DNA of 64,000 bases from Paenibacillus macerans (GCF_023715465.1 NZ_JAMBOE010000008.1:1-64000); one strand, 5' to 3'; counted from the stretch's first letter, positions 45,905 to 55,126 are shown. Made by a program: numbers and translations. Notes: a model not told the origin generated them from the sequence alone.

Positions 45905-47344
45905 ATGACACGATTGCTTTCCAGAACCACGTACCCGGATTTGCCTTCCTATCCCGAGCGCGTGATTCAATTCGGGGAAGGCAACTTTATGCGCGCTTTT
46001 GTTCCCTGGCAGCTGCAGCAGATGAACAAGCAAAGGCTGTTTCAAGGCAGCGTGGTGATGGTCAAACCCCGGGGCGGGCAAATGGACGAGAATTTCGCGA
46101 AGCAGGACTGTCTCTACACCGTATTGATCGACGGCATTGCCGGGCGGAAAACGGTGCGGGAACACGAGATCATCACCAGCGCCAGCCGCCTGATCAGCCC
46201 TTACAGCGATTATGAAGGGTTTTTGGCTTTGGCCGAAGACGATAACCTGGAGTTCATCACCTCCAACACGACCGAATCCGGAATCGCTTACAATCCCGCC
46301 GACACCCTGAACGCCCGGCCCCCCAGCAGCTTTCCCGGCAAGCTGACGGCCCTGCTCAACCGGCGTTTTCGGCTCGGGAAAAAAGGCTTCGTCATCCTGC
46401 CCTGCGAGCTGATCGACCGCAACGGCGAAAAGCTGCGGGAAATCGTGCTTCGCTACGCGGCGGATTGGGGGCTCGGCGAACCATTTACGGCCTGGCTGAA
46501 CCGGGAAAACACATTTTGCTGCACCCTGGTCGACCGGATCGTCACCGGTTATCCGCAGGAGCAAGCGAACGAACTGGAGCGTGAATTGGGCTACCAAGAC
46601 CGGTTGATGGTGGCGTCTGAACCGTACCTGCTTTGGGTGATCGAAGGCCCATCCTGGCTGCCCGAGCGCCTGCCCCTCGTTCAGGCGGGATTAAATGTTA
46701 TTTTTAGCGAGGATCTGAAGCTTTACCGCGAACAAAAAGTCCATCTGCTGAACGCCCCGCATACGGCGATGGCCTCGTTGGGGCTGCTCGCCGGGCTGCA
46801 AACGGTGGAAGAGGTGATGAAGGACGCTGACTTTTCCGTGTTCGTGCGGCAGTTGATGGATGACGAGCTGCTGCCAAGGCTCCATTTGCCCAAACCTGAG
46901 CTGCAAGCTTATGCCGGGGCCGTGCGGGAACGGTTTATGAACCCGTTTGTCCGGCATGAACTAGGGGCGATTTATTTGAACAGCATTTCCAAATTCACAA
47001 CCCGTCTGCTGCCCGTCCTGCTGCGGCATGTGCAGGAAACCCGGAAGCTGCCGAGGCTCCTTACCCTCTCCTTTGCCGCCCTGCTGCTCGGTTACCGGGG
47101 AGACCGCCTGGAACGGAGGGACAGCCCGGAAGTGCTGGCCGTTTTTGACGAGGCCTGGAAAACCTCGGATCCGAGCTTGTTTATCCAGATCATCTTGGAG
47201 AGCGAAGTCCTGTGGGGATTGGACCTGTCGGACATCCCGCAGCTCACTGAAGCCCTGAAGGACGATTTAAGACAGCTTGAAGACAATGGTTGCCGCGCTG
47301 TCCTGCGGCAGCGTTTAGGAGGAGAAATCACATGCAACGACTGA
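45905..47344 (+). CDS. uxaB: Tagaturonate reductase (altronate oxidoreductase)
   Basis: A 479-residue NAD-dependent enzyme that converts D-tagaturonate to D-altronate in galacturonate breakdown. Mannitol-dehydrogenase-family features include VIQFGEGNFMRAFVPWQL at the nucleotide site, EFITSNTTESGIAY, CTLVDRIVTGYP and KVHLLNAPHTAMA with the catalytic Lys-Asn-His set. Length matches E. coli UxaB (483). AAGGAG lies 9 bases before the ATG. Its end overlaps uxaA by 13 bases. The isomerase UxaC and the KDG kinase and aldolase are not in the window. Confidence 0.94.
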   Translation: MTRLLSRTTYPDLPSYPERVIQFGEGNFMRAFVPWQLQQMNKQRLFQGSVVMVKPRGGQMDENFAKQDCLYTVLIDGIAGRKTVREHEIITSASRLISPYSDYEGFLALAEDDNLEFITSNTTESGIAYNPADTLNARPPSSFPGKLTALLNRRFRLGKKGFVILPCELIDRNGEKLREIVLRYAADWGLGEPFTAWLNRENTFCCTLVDRIVTGYPQEQANELERELGYQDRLMVASEPYLLWVIEGPSWLPERLPLVQAGLNVIFSEDLKLYREQKVHLLNAPHTAMASLGLLAGLQTVEEVMKDADFSVFVRQLMDDELLPRLHLPKPELQAYAGAVRERFMNPFVRHELGAIYLNSISKFTTRLLPVLLRHVQETRKLPRLLTLSFAALLLGYRGDRLERRDSPEVLAVFDEAWKTSDPSLFIQIILESEVLWGLDLSDIPQLTEALKDDLRQLEDNGCRAVLRQRLGGEITCND

Positions 47345-48819
47345 CGAAAATGAACCCCCGGGACACGGTGGCAGTGGCTCTGCGCCCGATTGAGGCCGGG
47401 GAAGAAATCGCGTTCGATGCTTTGTCCATCAAGGCCCGGGAAGCGATCCCGCAGGGCCATAAAATCGCGCTTGCCGATATGGCGGCCGGCTCCGCCGTCA
47501 CCAAATACGGTTATCCGATCGGCCGCGCGGCGGCGGATATCGCTCAAGGCGATTGGGTGCATACCCACAATGTGAAAACCGGTTTGGCCGGGGAAGAAAC
47601 GTACGAATACCGGCCCGATCTTCATCCGGTCACTTATCCCAAACGCAACCTGACCTTTGACGGCTACCGCCGCCGAAACGGCAAAGTCGGCATCCGCAAT
47701 GATCTATATATCGTACCGACGGTCGGCTGCGTCAACGGCATCGCCGAGCAGATCATCGCCGAATTCAAGGCGCTGCATCCGGACCTCGGCCCTTTCGACA
47801 ACGTGACCGTGCTGAAGCACCCGTACGGCTGCTCGCAGCTCGGCGATGACCATCGGATGACCCGCAGCATTTTGCTGGATGCCGTGGGTCATCCCAACGC
47901 CGGCGGCGTGCTCGTGTTTGGCCTCGGCTGCGAAAACAACGTGGTCGCCGAGTTCCGCAGCCTGCTTGGCGATATTGACGAAAGCCGGGTCAAATTCCTC
48001 GTCGCCCAGGAGGTGGAAGATGAAGCGGAAGCCGGTGTGGCGCTGCTGGAAGAGCTGTATGAAGCGGCCAAACAGGACCGGCGCGAACCGGTCCCGATCA
48101 GCGAGTTGAATGTGGGCCTAAAATGCGGCGGGTCCGATGGATTTTCCGGGATTACGGCCAACCCGCTGCTGGGAGCGTTTTCCGATTTTCTCGTCTCCCA
48201 GGGCGGCTCGACGATTCTGACCGAAGTGCCGGAAATGTTCGGCGCGGAAAAAATGCTGATGGCGCGCGCCGCAAACAAGGATGTTTTTGCGCAAATCGTC
48301 ACCCTGATCAATGACTTCAAACAGTATTTTCTGTCTCACGGCGAGCCGGTGTACGAAAACCCGTCCCCCGGCAACAAAGCCGGCGGCATCAGCACCCTGG
48401 AGGACAAATCGCTCGGCTGCACGCAAAAGGCGGGAACTGCGCCGGTCGTCGACGTGCTGCAATACGGCGAAAAGCTGCGCAAAAAAGGGCTCAGCCTGCT
48501 CCAGGCGCCGGGCAACGATTTGGTCGCAAGCTCGGCGTTGGCGGCCGCAGATTGCCAACTCGTCTTGTTTACGACCGGGCGGGGAACGCCGTTCGGCAGC
48601 TTTGTCCCGACGGTGAAGGTGGCGACGAACAATGAGCTGTTTGCCCGCAAAGGGCATTGGATGGACTTTAACGCTGGCCCGCTGCTGGAGAAACCGATGG
48701 AAGAAGTGCTCGAGGAGTTCATCACCTATGTGATCGCAGTGGCCAGCGGCCAAAAAACGCGGAACGAGCAAAATGAAGTGCGCGAGCTGGCGATTTTCAA
48801 AACCGGAGTTACGTTGTAA
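47332..48819 (+). CDS. uxaA: Altronate dehydratase
   Basis: A 495-residue enzyme dehydrating D-altronate to 2-keto-3-deoxy-D-gluconate. The N-terminal SAF domain ends in GDWVHTHNVKTGLAGEETYE; the catalytic part has RRNGKVGIRNDLYIVPTVGC, HPYGCSQLGDDH, GLKCGGSDGFSGITANP and TGRGTPFGSFVPTVKVATN, with conserved Cys and acidic residues for the iron centre. The ATG at 47332 follows AGGAGG and lies inside the uxaB end, so translation is coupled. Length agrees with E. coli UxaA (495). Confidence 0.95.
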   Translation: MQRLTKMNPRDTVAVALRPIEAGEEIAFDALSIKAREAIPQGHKIALADMAAGSAVTKYGYPIGRAAADIAQGDWVHTHNVKTGLAGEETYEYRPDLHPVTYPKRNLTFDGYRRRNGKVGIRNDLYIVPTVGCVNGIAEQIIAEFKALHPDLGPFDNVTVLKHPYGCSQLGDDHRMTRSILLDAVGHPNAGGVLVFGLGCENNVVAEFRSLLGDIDESRVKFLVAQEVEDEAEAGVALLEELYEAAKQDRREPVPISELNVGLKCGGSDGFSGITANPLLGAFSDFLVSQGGSTILTEVPEMFGAEKMLMARAANKDVFAQIVTLINDFKQYFLSHGEPVYENPSPGNKAGGISTLEDKSLGCTQKAGTAPVVDVLQYGEKLRKKGLSLLQAPGNDLVASSALAAADCQLVLFTTGRGTPFGSFVPTVKVATNNELFARKGHWMDFNAGPLLEKPMEEVLEEFITYVIAVASGQKTRNEQNEVRELAIFKTGVTL

Positions 48820-48845
48820 TTCGGGCCCACAGGAGGAATGGGAAA

Positions 48846-49562
48846 ATGAAGCTCACCGTATTTATCGCTGGGGATTCCACGGCTGCGCTGAAAGGCGCCG
48901 CCGAGAAGCCGATGACCGGCTGGGGCGAATACCTGCAGGATTATTTCGATTCGTCTGTCCAGGTCGACAACCGCGCCGTTAACGGGCGCAGTACAAAATC
49001 GTTTCTGGACGAAGGCCGGCTCGCCGACATTGAACGGGATTTCCGGCCGGGAGATTACCTGTTCATCCAGTTCGGACACAATGACAGCAAACAGGAGGAT
49101 CCCTCCCGTTATGCCGATCCGGAAGAAGCGTATCCGGGCAACCTGAAGCGGTATATCGCCAGCGCCAGGCAGCGCGGCGGGACGCCGGTGCTGCTGACTT
49201 CGGTCAGCCGCCGGCGGTTTCTGGCGGACGGAAGCCCGGATCCCGAAGCCGTGGGGGCGTATCCTGAAGCGATGAGGCAAGTCGCCGCGGAGACCGGAAC
49301 GCCGCTGCTCGATATTTTCACGGCTTCCCAGCAGTTGTACCGGGCGCTTGGCGAGGAGGGGTCCCGGCATCTGTTCATGCATCTGCCCGAAGGGGCGCAT
49401 CCCAACTATCTGGATGGTATTCGGGACGACACCCATTTTTCCGACACCGGGGCCCGCCACATCGCTAGGCTTGCCGCCAAAGCGATCAAGCATTCCCTTT
49501 CGCTGCCGGAATTGAAGCCGCATTTAAGCGGACTAGCGGAAAGAGTGCAGGAAACCAAATAA
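48846..49562 (+). CDS. SGNH-fold rhamnogalacturonan acetylesterase (CE12, RhgT/YesT-like)
   Basis: A 238-residue cytoplasmic esterase. Block I is FIAGDSTAA with the nucleophile Ser, followed by NRAVNGRSTKSF (block II Gly/Asn), FIQFGHNDSKQ (block III Asn) and DDTHFSDTGA with the catalytic Asp and His. This arrangement is typical of CE12 enzymes that remove acetyl groups from rhamnogalacturonan. There is no signal peptide, so it would act on imported oligosaccharides. It follows uxaA by 26 bp, with AGGAGG upstream, and closes the uxaBA operon. Confidence 0.9.
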   Translation: MKLTVFIAGDSTAALKGAAEKPMTGWGEYLQDYFDSSVQVDNRAVNGRSTKSFLDEGRLADIERDFRPGDYLFIQFGHNDSKQEDPSRYADPEEAYPGNLKRYIASARQRGGTPVLLTSVSRRRFLADGSPDPEAVGAYPEAMRQVAAETGTPLLDIFTASQQLYRALGEEGSRHLFMHLPEGAHPNYLDGIRDDTHFSDTGARHIARLAAKAIKHSLSLPELKPHLSGLAERVQETK

Positions 49563-49593
49563 ATTTGGACATTTTGGATAATAACGGCATAAA

Positions 49594-49621
49594 GATGCCC
49601 GAGGCCGGAACCTCGGGCATC
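49594..49621 (+). terminator. Hairpin after the CE12 gene
   Basis: GATGCCCGAGG and CCTCGGGCATC pair perfectly around a 6-base loop about 30 bases after the stop codon. No T run follows, so termination strength is uncertain. Confidence 0.6.
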
Positions 49622-49725
49622 TATCGTATAAGGTTATATACCGTCAATGTTCAGCATAAGCTGACGCAGAGTGTTTAAACAAAGCCTATCCAAAAAAATG
49701 GTCGACCAGGCACCCCGTTATATTT

Positions 49726-50001
49726 TCATTCAGACAGGCTGGCGATTTGCGCCAGGTTCCCATCGATTTCGGCCTTCAGCTTAAGAATCCGTTCTATATT
49801 TTCAGTGAACGCTTCCTTGCCGAGAGGCCAGCTGCCTCCCTGAGAAGCTTCAAAAACCCGTTTGCCCATCTCCTGGTATTGCTGATTGATTTGCCCCTGC
49901 AGGGTGTTGTTTTGCATTTTTAGCCGATTGATTTCCACTACCGTCTTGGCCTTGCTGCCCGCCTCGGTCACACCCGCTTTCAGTTTATCGAAAAAATCCA
50001 A
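49726..50001 (-). CDS. Small coiled-coil protein of unknown function
   Basis: A 91-residue protein beginning with DFFDKLKAGVTEAGSKAK and continuing with heptad-rich helices (INRLKMQNNTLQGQI, IERILKLKAEIDGNLAQI). Similar Bacillota proteins often carry a C-terminal zinc ribbon; none is present here. The start is TTG at 50001, with GGGG nine bases upstream. There is no signal peptide or membrane helix. Function unknown. Confidence 0.65.
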   Translation of the reverse strand: MDFFDKLKAGVTEAGSKAKTVVEINRLKMQNNTLQGQINQQYQEMGKRVFEASQGGSWPLGKEAFTENIERILKLKAEIDGNLAQIASLSE

Positions 50002-50251
50002 TTCATTTTACCCCGCTTTCTAATATGAATGTAACTGTGAAATTTCTACATAACTCTCCAAATTCCTTCAAAATAATTTTATAAAAAAACAAACCGGGAA
50101 TGTGTCCCCGGATTTACCGTTATAAAAAACTGGATAAACTTCCCACGATGATTAAGGAAAACCCATTACTTCAAGCGTATGGAGAGGGAAAGGGAGGGGA
50201 CAAGTCTCTGCCGAAAATAGAGGTAATTTATCACTAGCCACTTGTGTTGCA

Positions 50252-50455
50252 CAAAACGATTCTAACGGTTTCCACAACCGCTATTTGTGCCAAAAACGCT
50301 GATTTCAAATTCTAACGGTTGCCATGGCGCTTATTTCGCTAAAACCCAGCTAATTTTGCTTAGATTCAGGCAAATAACGGCACACACAACCGTTAGAATT
50401 TAGAAAAGGTCTTTTTTCGTAAAATAGCCGCTGCTGCAACCGTTAAATGTCCGGC
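50252..50455. repeat. Intergenic repeat family 2, copy B
   Basis: The gap 50002-50498 holds this repeat and no gene. It parallels the copy at 45589-45793: AAAACGATTCTAACGGTT, AACCGCTATT, AACGGTTGCC, GCGCTTATTTCGCTAAAA, CAAATAACGG, ACAACCGTTAG and AAAATAGC phrases in the same order. The two lie about 4.7 kb apart. Confidence 0.75.
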
Positions 50456-50498
50456 TGGAAATCCGGAAAGTATCAGTGCTGCAAGCCAGCCGGCCGTA

Positions 50499-50669
50499 TT
50501 AACCAACCGACAGCCTGTCGATTTCCAGGTACAACTGCTCCGCTTCCACGGCCAGCCCAGGTTGACCTAGCTGGATCGACATCGCGAGCAGCCGGTCCGC
50601 TTTCTGTTTCAACCGTTTCATCTCCACCAAAACAGCCTCCTTGTCCATTTCCAGCGAAGAACCATTCAC
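50499..50669 (-). CDS. Small helical protein, unknown
   Basis: A 56-residue frame with a GTG start preceded at about 8 bases by AAAGGGG. It contains MDKEAVLVEMKRLKQKADRL and LAVEAEQLYLEIDRLSVG, a charged helical pattern resembling a small coiled coil. It is short, but composition and ribosome site favour real coding over the longer overlapping frame on the same strand. There is no recognised family. The remaining gap to 50912 shows no further gene. Confidence 0.45.
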   Translation of the reverse strand: MNGSSLEMDKEAVLVEMKRLKQKADRLLAMSIQLGQPGLAVEAEQLYLEIDRLSVG

Positions 50670-50912
50670 ACGCGATAACCCCTTTCAAAAAAATTCCCAT
50701 TCATCTCATCTTCATCCAATTTACCGCAATTTGCATTAATGGCATTTTCAAGGAGTTTTGAATTGGCCGCTTTTTTTGGGGGACAAACCGCCTAAACCAT
50801 GAATAGGCAAGCGGACCGAACATGGAAGCAGAACGCGCCTCAGGGGTTGCTGAGGAACGGCCCGCATGGCTTTCCGCTGTCATCCGGCGGCAGCAGTTCC
50901 GGCAGTCCGGCG

Positions 50913-51914
50913 CTAATCCGTTTCTGGGCGAACCGCACCACCTTCACGGACGGAACGGTACGAGGCTTCCATCAAAGCGGTCAGCTCGACAGCGGCCCGG
51001 ATGTTCTCCTCGCCCTCCGTACCGTTTTGGATATGGCTGACCCATTGCTTAAACGCGCTCGGGAGGCTGCCATGAACCGGGAGCTCATGCCATTTTGCCG
51101 CGTAATCCTCCCCTTTGGCGCGCGTCCGCACAAGCAGCTTCTCCTCCGGCGTACCGTACAGCAAGCTGCCCTCGGTGCCGTGCACCTCGATCGTAAACGG
51201 CGAGAAACTGTTGACGAAGCCGGCTTCCACGATACCAACCGCTCCCGATTCAGCACCAAGCAGCACAGCAGCATTATCCTCCACCGGCTTTCCGGTTAAA
51301 GCGCCGAAGCGAGCCGACACCACTACAGGGAATTCCCCCAAAAAAAGACGCGCCAAATACATCGGATGGCAGCCGAGGTCGATCAGCGCCCCGCCGCAGC
51401 AATCCTCCAGGCTGTAAAAATGCTCCGGCAGCCAGCCGGCAATCGCTCCGTTATGGGATAGGCGAACACGTACCTGTGTCACGCTCCCCAGCAACCCCTC
51501 CTTCAGGACCTGCAAGATCGCCAGCGTATATCCGTCATTGAGCCGCGGCAAAGAAACGGTTAGCTTCACGTTGTTTTGCCGGACTTCATCCACGATTTCC
51601 CGCGCTTCCCGCAAGGTAGGCGCCAGCACCTTTTCCGTAAAAATATGCTTGCCCGCCCGGGCGGACTTGACCATGACATCCCGATGCATGCGGGTCGGCG
51701 CATCGACGATCACCGCGTCGATCCCGCTGTCCAGCAGCTCCTCCAGGGAAGCATAAAAAGGAACACCCAGTTTCTCCGCTTCCGACCGGCCTCTTTCCGG
51801 ATTTTCGTCCCACACCGCCGTAATTTCCGTGTCCGGATGGGCGAGCGCCTCCTTGGTATAATCCCACGCGTGGACATGCCAAAAGCTGATTTTCCCGATC
51901 CTGATTTTTGCCAA
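50913..51914 (-). CDS. Gfo/Idh/MocA family oxidoreductase
   Basis: A 333-residue NAD(P)-dependent sugar or cyclitol dehydrogenase. Features: RIGKISFWHVHAWDY at the N-terminus in place of a typical glycine-rich loop, HIFTEKVLAPTLREARE with the catalytic Lys, and GGALIDLGCHPMYLARLF with the substrate-site His. TTG start with GGAGGG upstream. No transporter or sugar gene is adjacent, so the substrate cannot be narrowed. It is distinct from the cluster enzyme at 17074-18087. Confidence 0.85.
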   Translation of the reverse strand: MAKIRIGKISFWHVHAWDYTKEALAHPDTEITAVWDENPERGRSEAEKLGVPFYASLEELLDSGIDAVIVDAPTRMHRDVMVKSARAGKHIFTEKVLAPTLREAREIVDEVRQNNVKLTVSLPRLNDGYTLAILQVLKEGLLGSVTQVRVRLSHNGAIAGWLPEHFYSLEDCCGGALIDLGCHPMYLARLFLGEFPVVVSARFGALTGKPVEDNAAVLLGAESGAVGIVEAGFVNSFSPFTIEVHGTEGSLLYGTPEEKLLVRTRAKGEDYAAKWHELPVHGSLPSAFKQWVSHIQNGTEGEENIRAAVELTALMEASYRSVREGGAVRPETD

Positions 51915-52059
51915 AACAATCCCTCCTACGAGAATATAATAGAACTTTCTTTCGCGGTAGTGATCAAAGTCTCACGTCCCACGCCTCACTTCAGATAGGC
52001 TGTACGCCCTTATCTGTATGCATTAAAATAGAAGTAACTACGCCCTAAGGAGGTCCACT

Positions 52060-52647
52060 ATGAGCGAAAAGAAGCAGGACAAGCCGCGCACCTTCGTCAA
52101 AGAGACTTCAGGCAGCTATTGGATCGAAGAGCGATTCGAAATTATCGGAGGCGTGCGTTACGATTTCCTGTCCTCACCCAAAATAACCCATCAGATTTTA
52201 GTGACGGAATTATATGCATCGATCAGGGAAACCTGCCATTCCCAGGGGATCACGATCGTCGCGCCGATGGACGTCCACCTTGACGAGGAGAACATCGTCC
52301 AGCCTGACCTGATTTTTATCCGTCACGAGAACCTGCATATCATCCGGGACGGTTATGTCAAAGGCGCTCCCGACCTGCTGATCGAGATCCTCTCTCCCAG
52401 TACCGGTTCCAAGGATAAAGTTGTCAAAAAGGCGCTTTACGAGCGGTTTGGCGTCAAAGAATACTGGATCGTTGACCCGCTGTACGCCACGGTTGATCAA
52501 TTTGTGCTTACGGATGGAGTATACACACTCGCCGCCACGTATGACGATCAGGGAATAATCACCTCGCCGCTGCTCCCTTGTCTTTCCCTCGATTTGAACC
52601 GGTTGTTCCGGGAAGCCTTGCGGTTTGAGGAGAAGCCTTCCGGCTAA
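52060..52647 (+). CDS. Uma2 family (DUF820) restriction-endonuclease-like protein
   Basis: A 195-residue protein of the PD-(D/E)xK fold: DLIFIRHENLHIIRD, then GAPDLLIEILSPST with Asp and Glu of the active site, and KALYERFGVKEYWIVDP with a conserved Lys and Asp. An AAGGAGG site precedes the ATG. Uma2 proteins occur in many copies in cyanobacteria and some Bacillota; their role is unsettled, with transposon-derived nucleases proposed. The gene stands alone, next to a family 1 repeat. Confidence 0.88.
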   Translation: MSEKKQDKPRTFVKETSGSYWIEERFEIIGGVRYDFLSSPKITHQILVTELYASIRETCHSQGITIVAPMDVHLDEENIVQPDLIFIRHENLHIIRDGYVKGAPDLLIEILSPSTGSKDKVVKKALYERFGVKEYWIVDPLYATVDQFVLTDGVYTLAATYDDQGIITSPLLPCLSLDLNRLFREALRFEEKPSG

Positions 52648-52708
52648 TTATGTCATTATGTTAATCGTCGCTAGTTGTTCAAGGCTCGGGCTGCTGAAAA
52701 ATTCAAGC

Positions 52709-52914
52709 TGAAATATAAGGGAAAAAAATGGCGTTATTTCGGCGATCCCCCCGTGTTGAGAGTAATAATGGAAATTTATGTCGCTATTTTCTCAAATCGC
52801 AGGGAGTTGGACGCATTTTGTACCGTTCATTGAAAAATAAGGCCATAAAATTCCGCTACTGTGGTTGAACATGCTCAATTCCGGAAAATAAGACCATAAA
52901 GTTCCGCTATTTTA
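52709..52914. repeat. Intergenic repeat family 1, copy D
   Basis: The gap 52648-53025 contains AAATGGCGTTATTTCGGCGA, GGAAATTTATGTCGCTATTT, ATAAGGCCATAAAATTCCGC and ATAAGACCATAAAGTTCCGC. Order and sequence match copy B at 5405-5580, about 47 kb away, with one extra unit. Confidence 0.7.
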
Positions 52915-53025
52915 AATGAGAGGGACGCATAATTGCAAAAGCCAGTCGGACTTGCCGGTTAGCTTCAAAAAACCTCTTCCTCAGGGAAATATTACCTTAA
53001 GATTATGCGAGAAAGGAGCAATACA

Positions 53026-53946
53026 ATGTCATCCCGTAACCGCAGGCCCGCCTGCCTCGATACATCCGTTCCTGCTCAATCCCAGGCCCGAACGTCCCGG
53101 TTCACCCGGCGCAGCTGGCGGCGAACTCTCCTGTTCGGCCTGTCCGCGTTGCTGCTGTTCATTAACTGGAATACCGCCGGGACCGGCAGAACCGCAGCAA
53201 GCCCGGACAAGGCCGCCGTATCCGCGCAAGCGGAAACGAAATCGGCCTCGCCCGGTTCACCGCAAAGCGAACCTTCCCCGGAGGCATCGCCGGACGCATC
53301 ACAAGACGAATCCATCGAAAAGCTGAACCGGATGCCCAAGGGCAAAGGGTTCGTATATCTCGATGAAGTGGTCCCGGATGCCCTTTACGACATCCGCTAT
53401 TATACCGGGGACAACTTTATCGGCGAGCGGATCGACGGCTATAACGGCCCATTTGCCATAACGACTTTACAAGCGGCCCGCGCTTTAAAGAAGGTCAATG
53501 ACGATCTGGAGAAGCAAGGCTACCGGCTCAAGATCATCGACGCCTACCGTCCGCAAAAAGCGGTCGACCACTTTGCCGCCTGGTCCAAAAAACCGCAGGA
53601 CACGCTGATGAAAGAGAAATTTTACCCTGACGCCGACAAGAAAAAACTGTTCAAGCTCGGCTATCTCTCCTCCAAATCCGGCCATTCCCGCGGCAGCACG
53701 ATCGATCTCACCATGGTGTACAAACGGACCGGAGAAGAGGTTGATATGGGCAGCCGGGTCGATTTTCTGGGGCCGATTTCCGCCCACGGAGCCAAAGGGC
53801 TGACCAAAGAGCAACGCAAACACCGCTACATCCTGAAAACCACGATGGTCAAGCAAGGTTTTAAACCGTACAGCAAGGAATGGTGGCATTACACGTTAAA
53901 AAACGAACCTTATCCCTCGACCTATTTCGATTTTGATGTGGAATAG
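53026..53946 (+). CDS. D-Ala-D-Ala dipeptidase, VanX/M15D family, exported
   Basis: A 306-residue zinc peptidase. An N-terminal basic stretch and one hydrophobic helix (LLFGLSALLLFI) act as signal or anchor, and a Ser/Pro/Ala-rich linker follows. The catalytic domain starts at FVYLDEVVPDALYDIRYY and shows RLKIIDAYRPQKA, SGHSRGSTIDLTM with zinc-binding His and Asp, and KEWWHYTL with the catalytic Glu and third zinc His. VanX-type enzymes split D-Ala-D-Ala; an exported copy without vanHA genes points to wall recycling, not vancomycin resistance. The start at 53026 follows AAGGAG. Confidence 0.9.
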   Translation: MSSRNRRPACLDTSVPAQSQARTSRFTRRSWRRTLLFGLSALLLFINWNTAGTGRTAASPDKAAVSAQAETKSASPGSPQSEPSPEASPDASQDESIEKLNRMPKGKGFVYLDEVVPDALYDIRYYTGDNFIGERIDGYNGPFAITTLQAARALKKVNDDLEKQGYRLKIIDAYRPQKAVDHFAAWSKKPQDTLMKEKFYPDADKKKLFKLGYLSSKSGHSRGSTIDLTMVYKRTGEEVDMGSRVDFLGPISAHGAKGLTKEQRKHRYILKTTMVKQGFKPYSKEWWHYTLKNEPYPSTYFDFDVE

Positions 53947-53963
53947 CCCGGCCGCCGGGTCAC

Positions 53964-54920
53964 TCACCACTTCAAACGATAGATCGCCTTGTTCTCCAAA
54001 CCGCGGATGAACGGCGTCCAGTCCTCGGTCTCCGGCGTCGTATTCAGCGCGTCCTCCACCATCTGCAGTTTGGCGTCCAGCGCATCGATATGGTGCAGCG
54101 CGACCGCTTCAGCCATTTGCGGCTGCACCGGGCTGCCCCATTCGCCCAGGTTATGGTGCGACAGCACCAAATGCTGCAGCCCCAGCACCTTCGGCGAATC
54201 GGGATCGATTGCGAGGCGGATCGCCGCCTCGGTGATCCAGCTCGAAGCCATCGCGATATGTCCGACCAGCTTGCCCTGCACGCTGTATTCGGACACGATG
54301 CCGAGCTGCGCGACCATCTCCTCCGGCTTGGCGATATCGTGCAGTATAATGCCCGCCTTCAGCAGATCGCGGTTCAGGAACGGCCGCTGCCGGCACAGGA
54401 AATCGCCGATTTCCAGCATCCGCACCATATGGTACGCCAGCCCGCCGAAATAGGCGTGATGATGGGTTTTCGCCGCCGGATAATGGGACAGCTTCTCCTT
54501 CACCTTGCCAACGCAATATCGAACGATCTCGCGAATCTCGTCATCGTCGATATCCGCGATGACCGCCTGAATCGTATAAATCAAGTCGTCCGGCGAAATC
54601 GGCGCGGAGCGGATAAAATCCGTCAGCGTCACGCCATCCTCCGCTTTAGCCGGCCGGATTTGCATGATTTTGACCTGCAGCTTTTCCCGGTAGGTCTGCA
54701 CAACCCCGCGTACCTTTACGAGCCCCATCGGAAAAAACGTCTCTTTGTCCGTTTGCGAAGCGTCCCAAAATTTCGCCGGCATCTCCCCGGTTGCGTCGCA
54801 TAATACGATGTCCAAATAATCCTTAGGCGGATTCGCGTTCGTCTGCTTCACTTCCAGCTCCTTGAGCAGATAAAAGCCTACGAAATCATCCTGGTTCTTG
54901 AGCTGCTTGATTAAAGTCAC
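53964..54920 (-). CDS. yhaM: 3'-5' exoribonuclease YhaM
   Basis: A protein of about 318 residues combining an OB-fold nucleic-acid-binding domain (FYLLKELEVKQTN, IVLCDATGEMPAKFWDASQTD) with an HD hydrolase domain (HHAYFGGLAYHMVRM, GIILHDIAKPEEM, LVLSHHNLGEWGSP, HHIDALDAKLQM). Order, length and motifs match B. subtilis YhaM (314 residues), a Mn-dependent 3'-5' exonuclease acting on RNA and single-stranded DNA. I set the start to the GTG at 54920 because GGAGG lies 9 bases upstream; the TTG two codons earlier is too close to it. Confidence 0.92.
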   Translation of the reverse strand: MTLIKQLKNQDDFVGFYLLKELEVKQTNANPPKDYLDIVLCDATGEMPAKFWDASQTDKETFFPMGLVKVRGVVQTYREKLQVKIMQIRPAKAEDGVTLTDFIRSAPISPDDLIYTIQAVIADIDDDEIREIVRYCVGKVKEKLSHYPAAKTHHHAYFGGLAYHMVRMLEIGDFLCRQRPFLNRDLLKAGIILHDIAKPEEMVAQLGIVSEYSVQGKLVGHIAMASSWITEAAIRLAIDPDSPKVLGLQHLVLSHHNLGEWGSPVQPQMAEAVALHHIDALDAKLQMVEDALNTTPETEDWTPFIRGLENKAIYRLKW

Positions 54921-54986
54921 TTCCAAATTCCTCCCCCAAATGATACCTCCATTATACTACGGGATCGGGGAAACCGGCATGGAGCA

Positions 54987-55015
54987 AAAAAAGAAGCCCT
55001 CCCATCCACCCGGGA
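54987..55015 (-). terminator. Second terminator hairpin downstream of the giant gene
   Basis: On the minus strand CCTCCCGGGTGGATGGGAGG forms a short stem followed by GCTTC and seven T. It lies about 110 bases after the giant gene and just upstream of yhaM. Confidence 0.6.
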
Positions 55016-55071
55016 GGAACTCTCTGCCTTAATGCATCCGGCGCAGGCAAAACGCCGCCCGCAGGCACAGC

Positions 55072-55098
55072 AAAAGCCGCCGAGTTTTGTTCGGCGGC
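55072..55098 (-). terminator. Terminator of the giant repeat-protein gene
   Basis: On the minus strand GCCGCCGA and TCGGCGGC pair perfectly around ACAAAAC, followed by TTTTG. It lies 29 bases after the stop codon. Confidence 0.8.
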
Positions 55099-55126
55099 CC
55101 TGTTTCAACCTTATCGTTTCTAGTCG

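Noticed and set aside
45884..46597. A 237-residue minus-strand frame opposite uxaB
   Set aside because: uxaB is a clear family member over its whole length; the opposite frame shows no motifs.
53026..53946. Vancomycin resistance through VanX
   Set aside because: The protein is exported and no vanH, vanA or vanRS genes are adjacent; a cell-wall housekeeping role is more likely.
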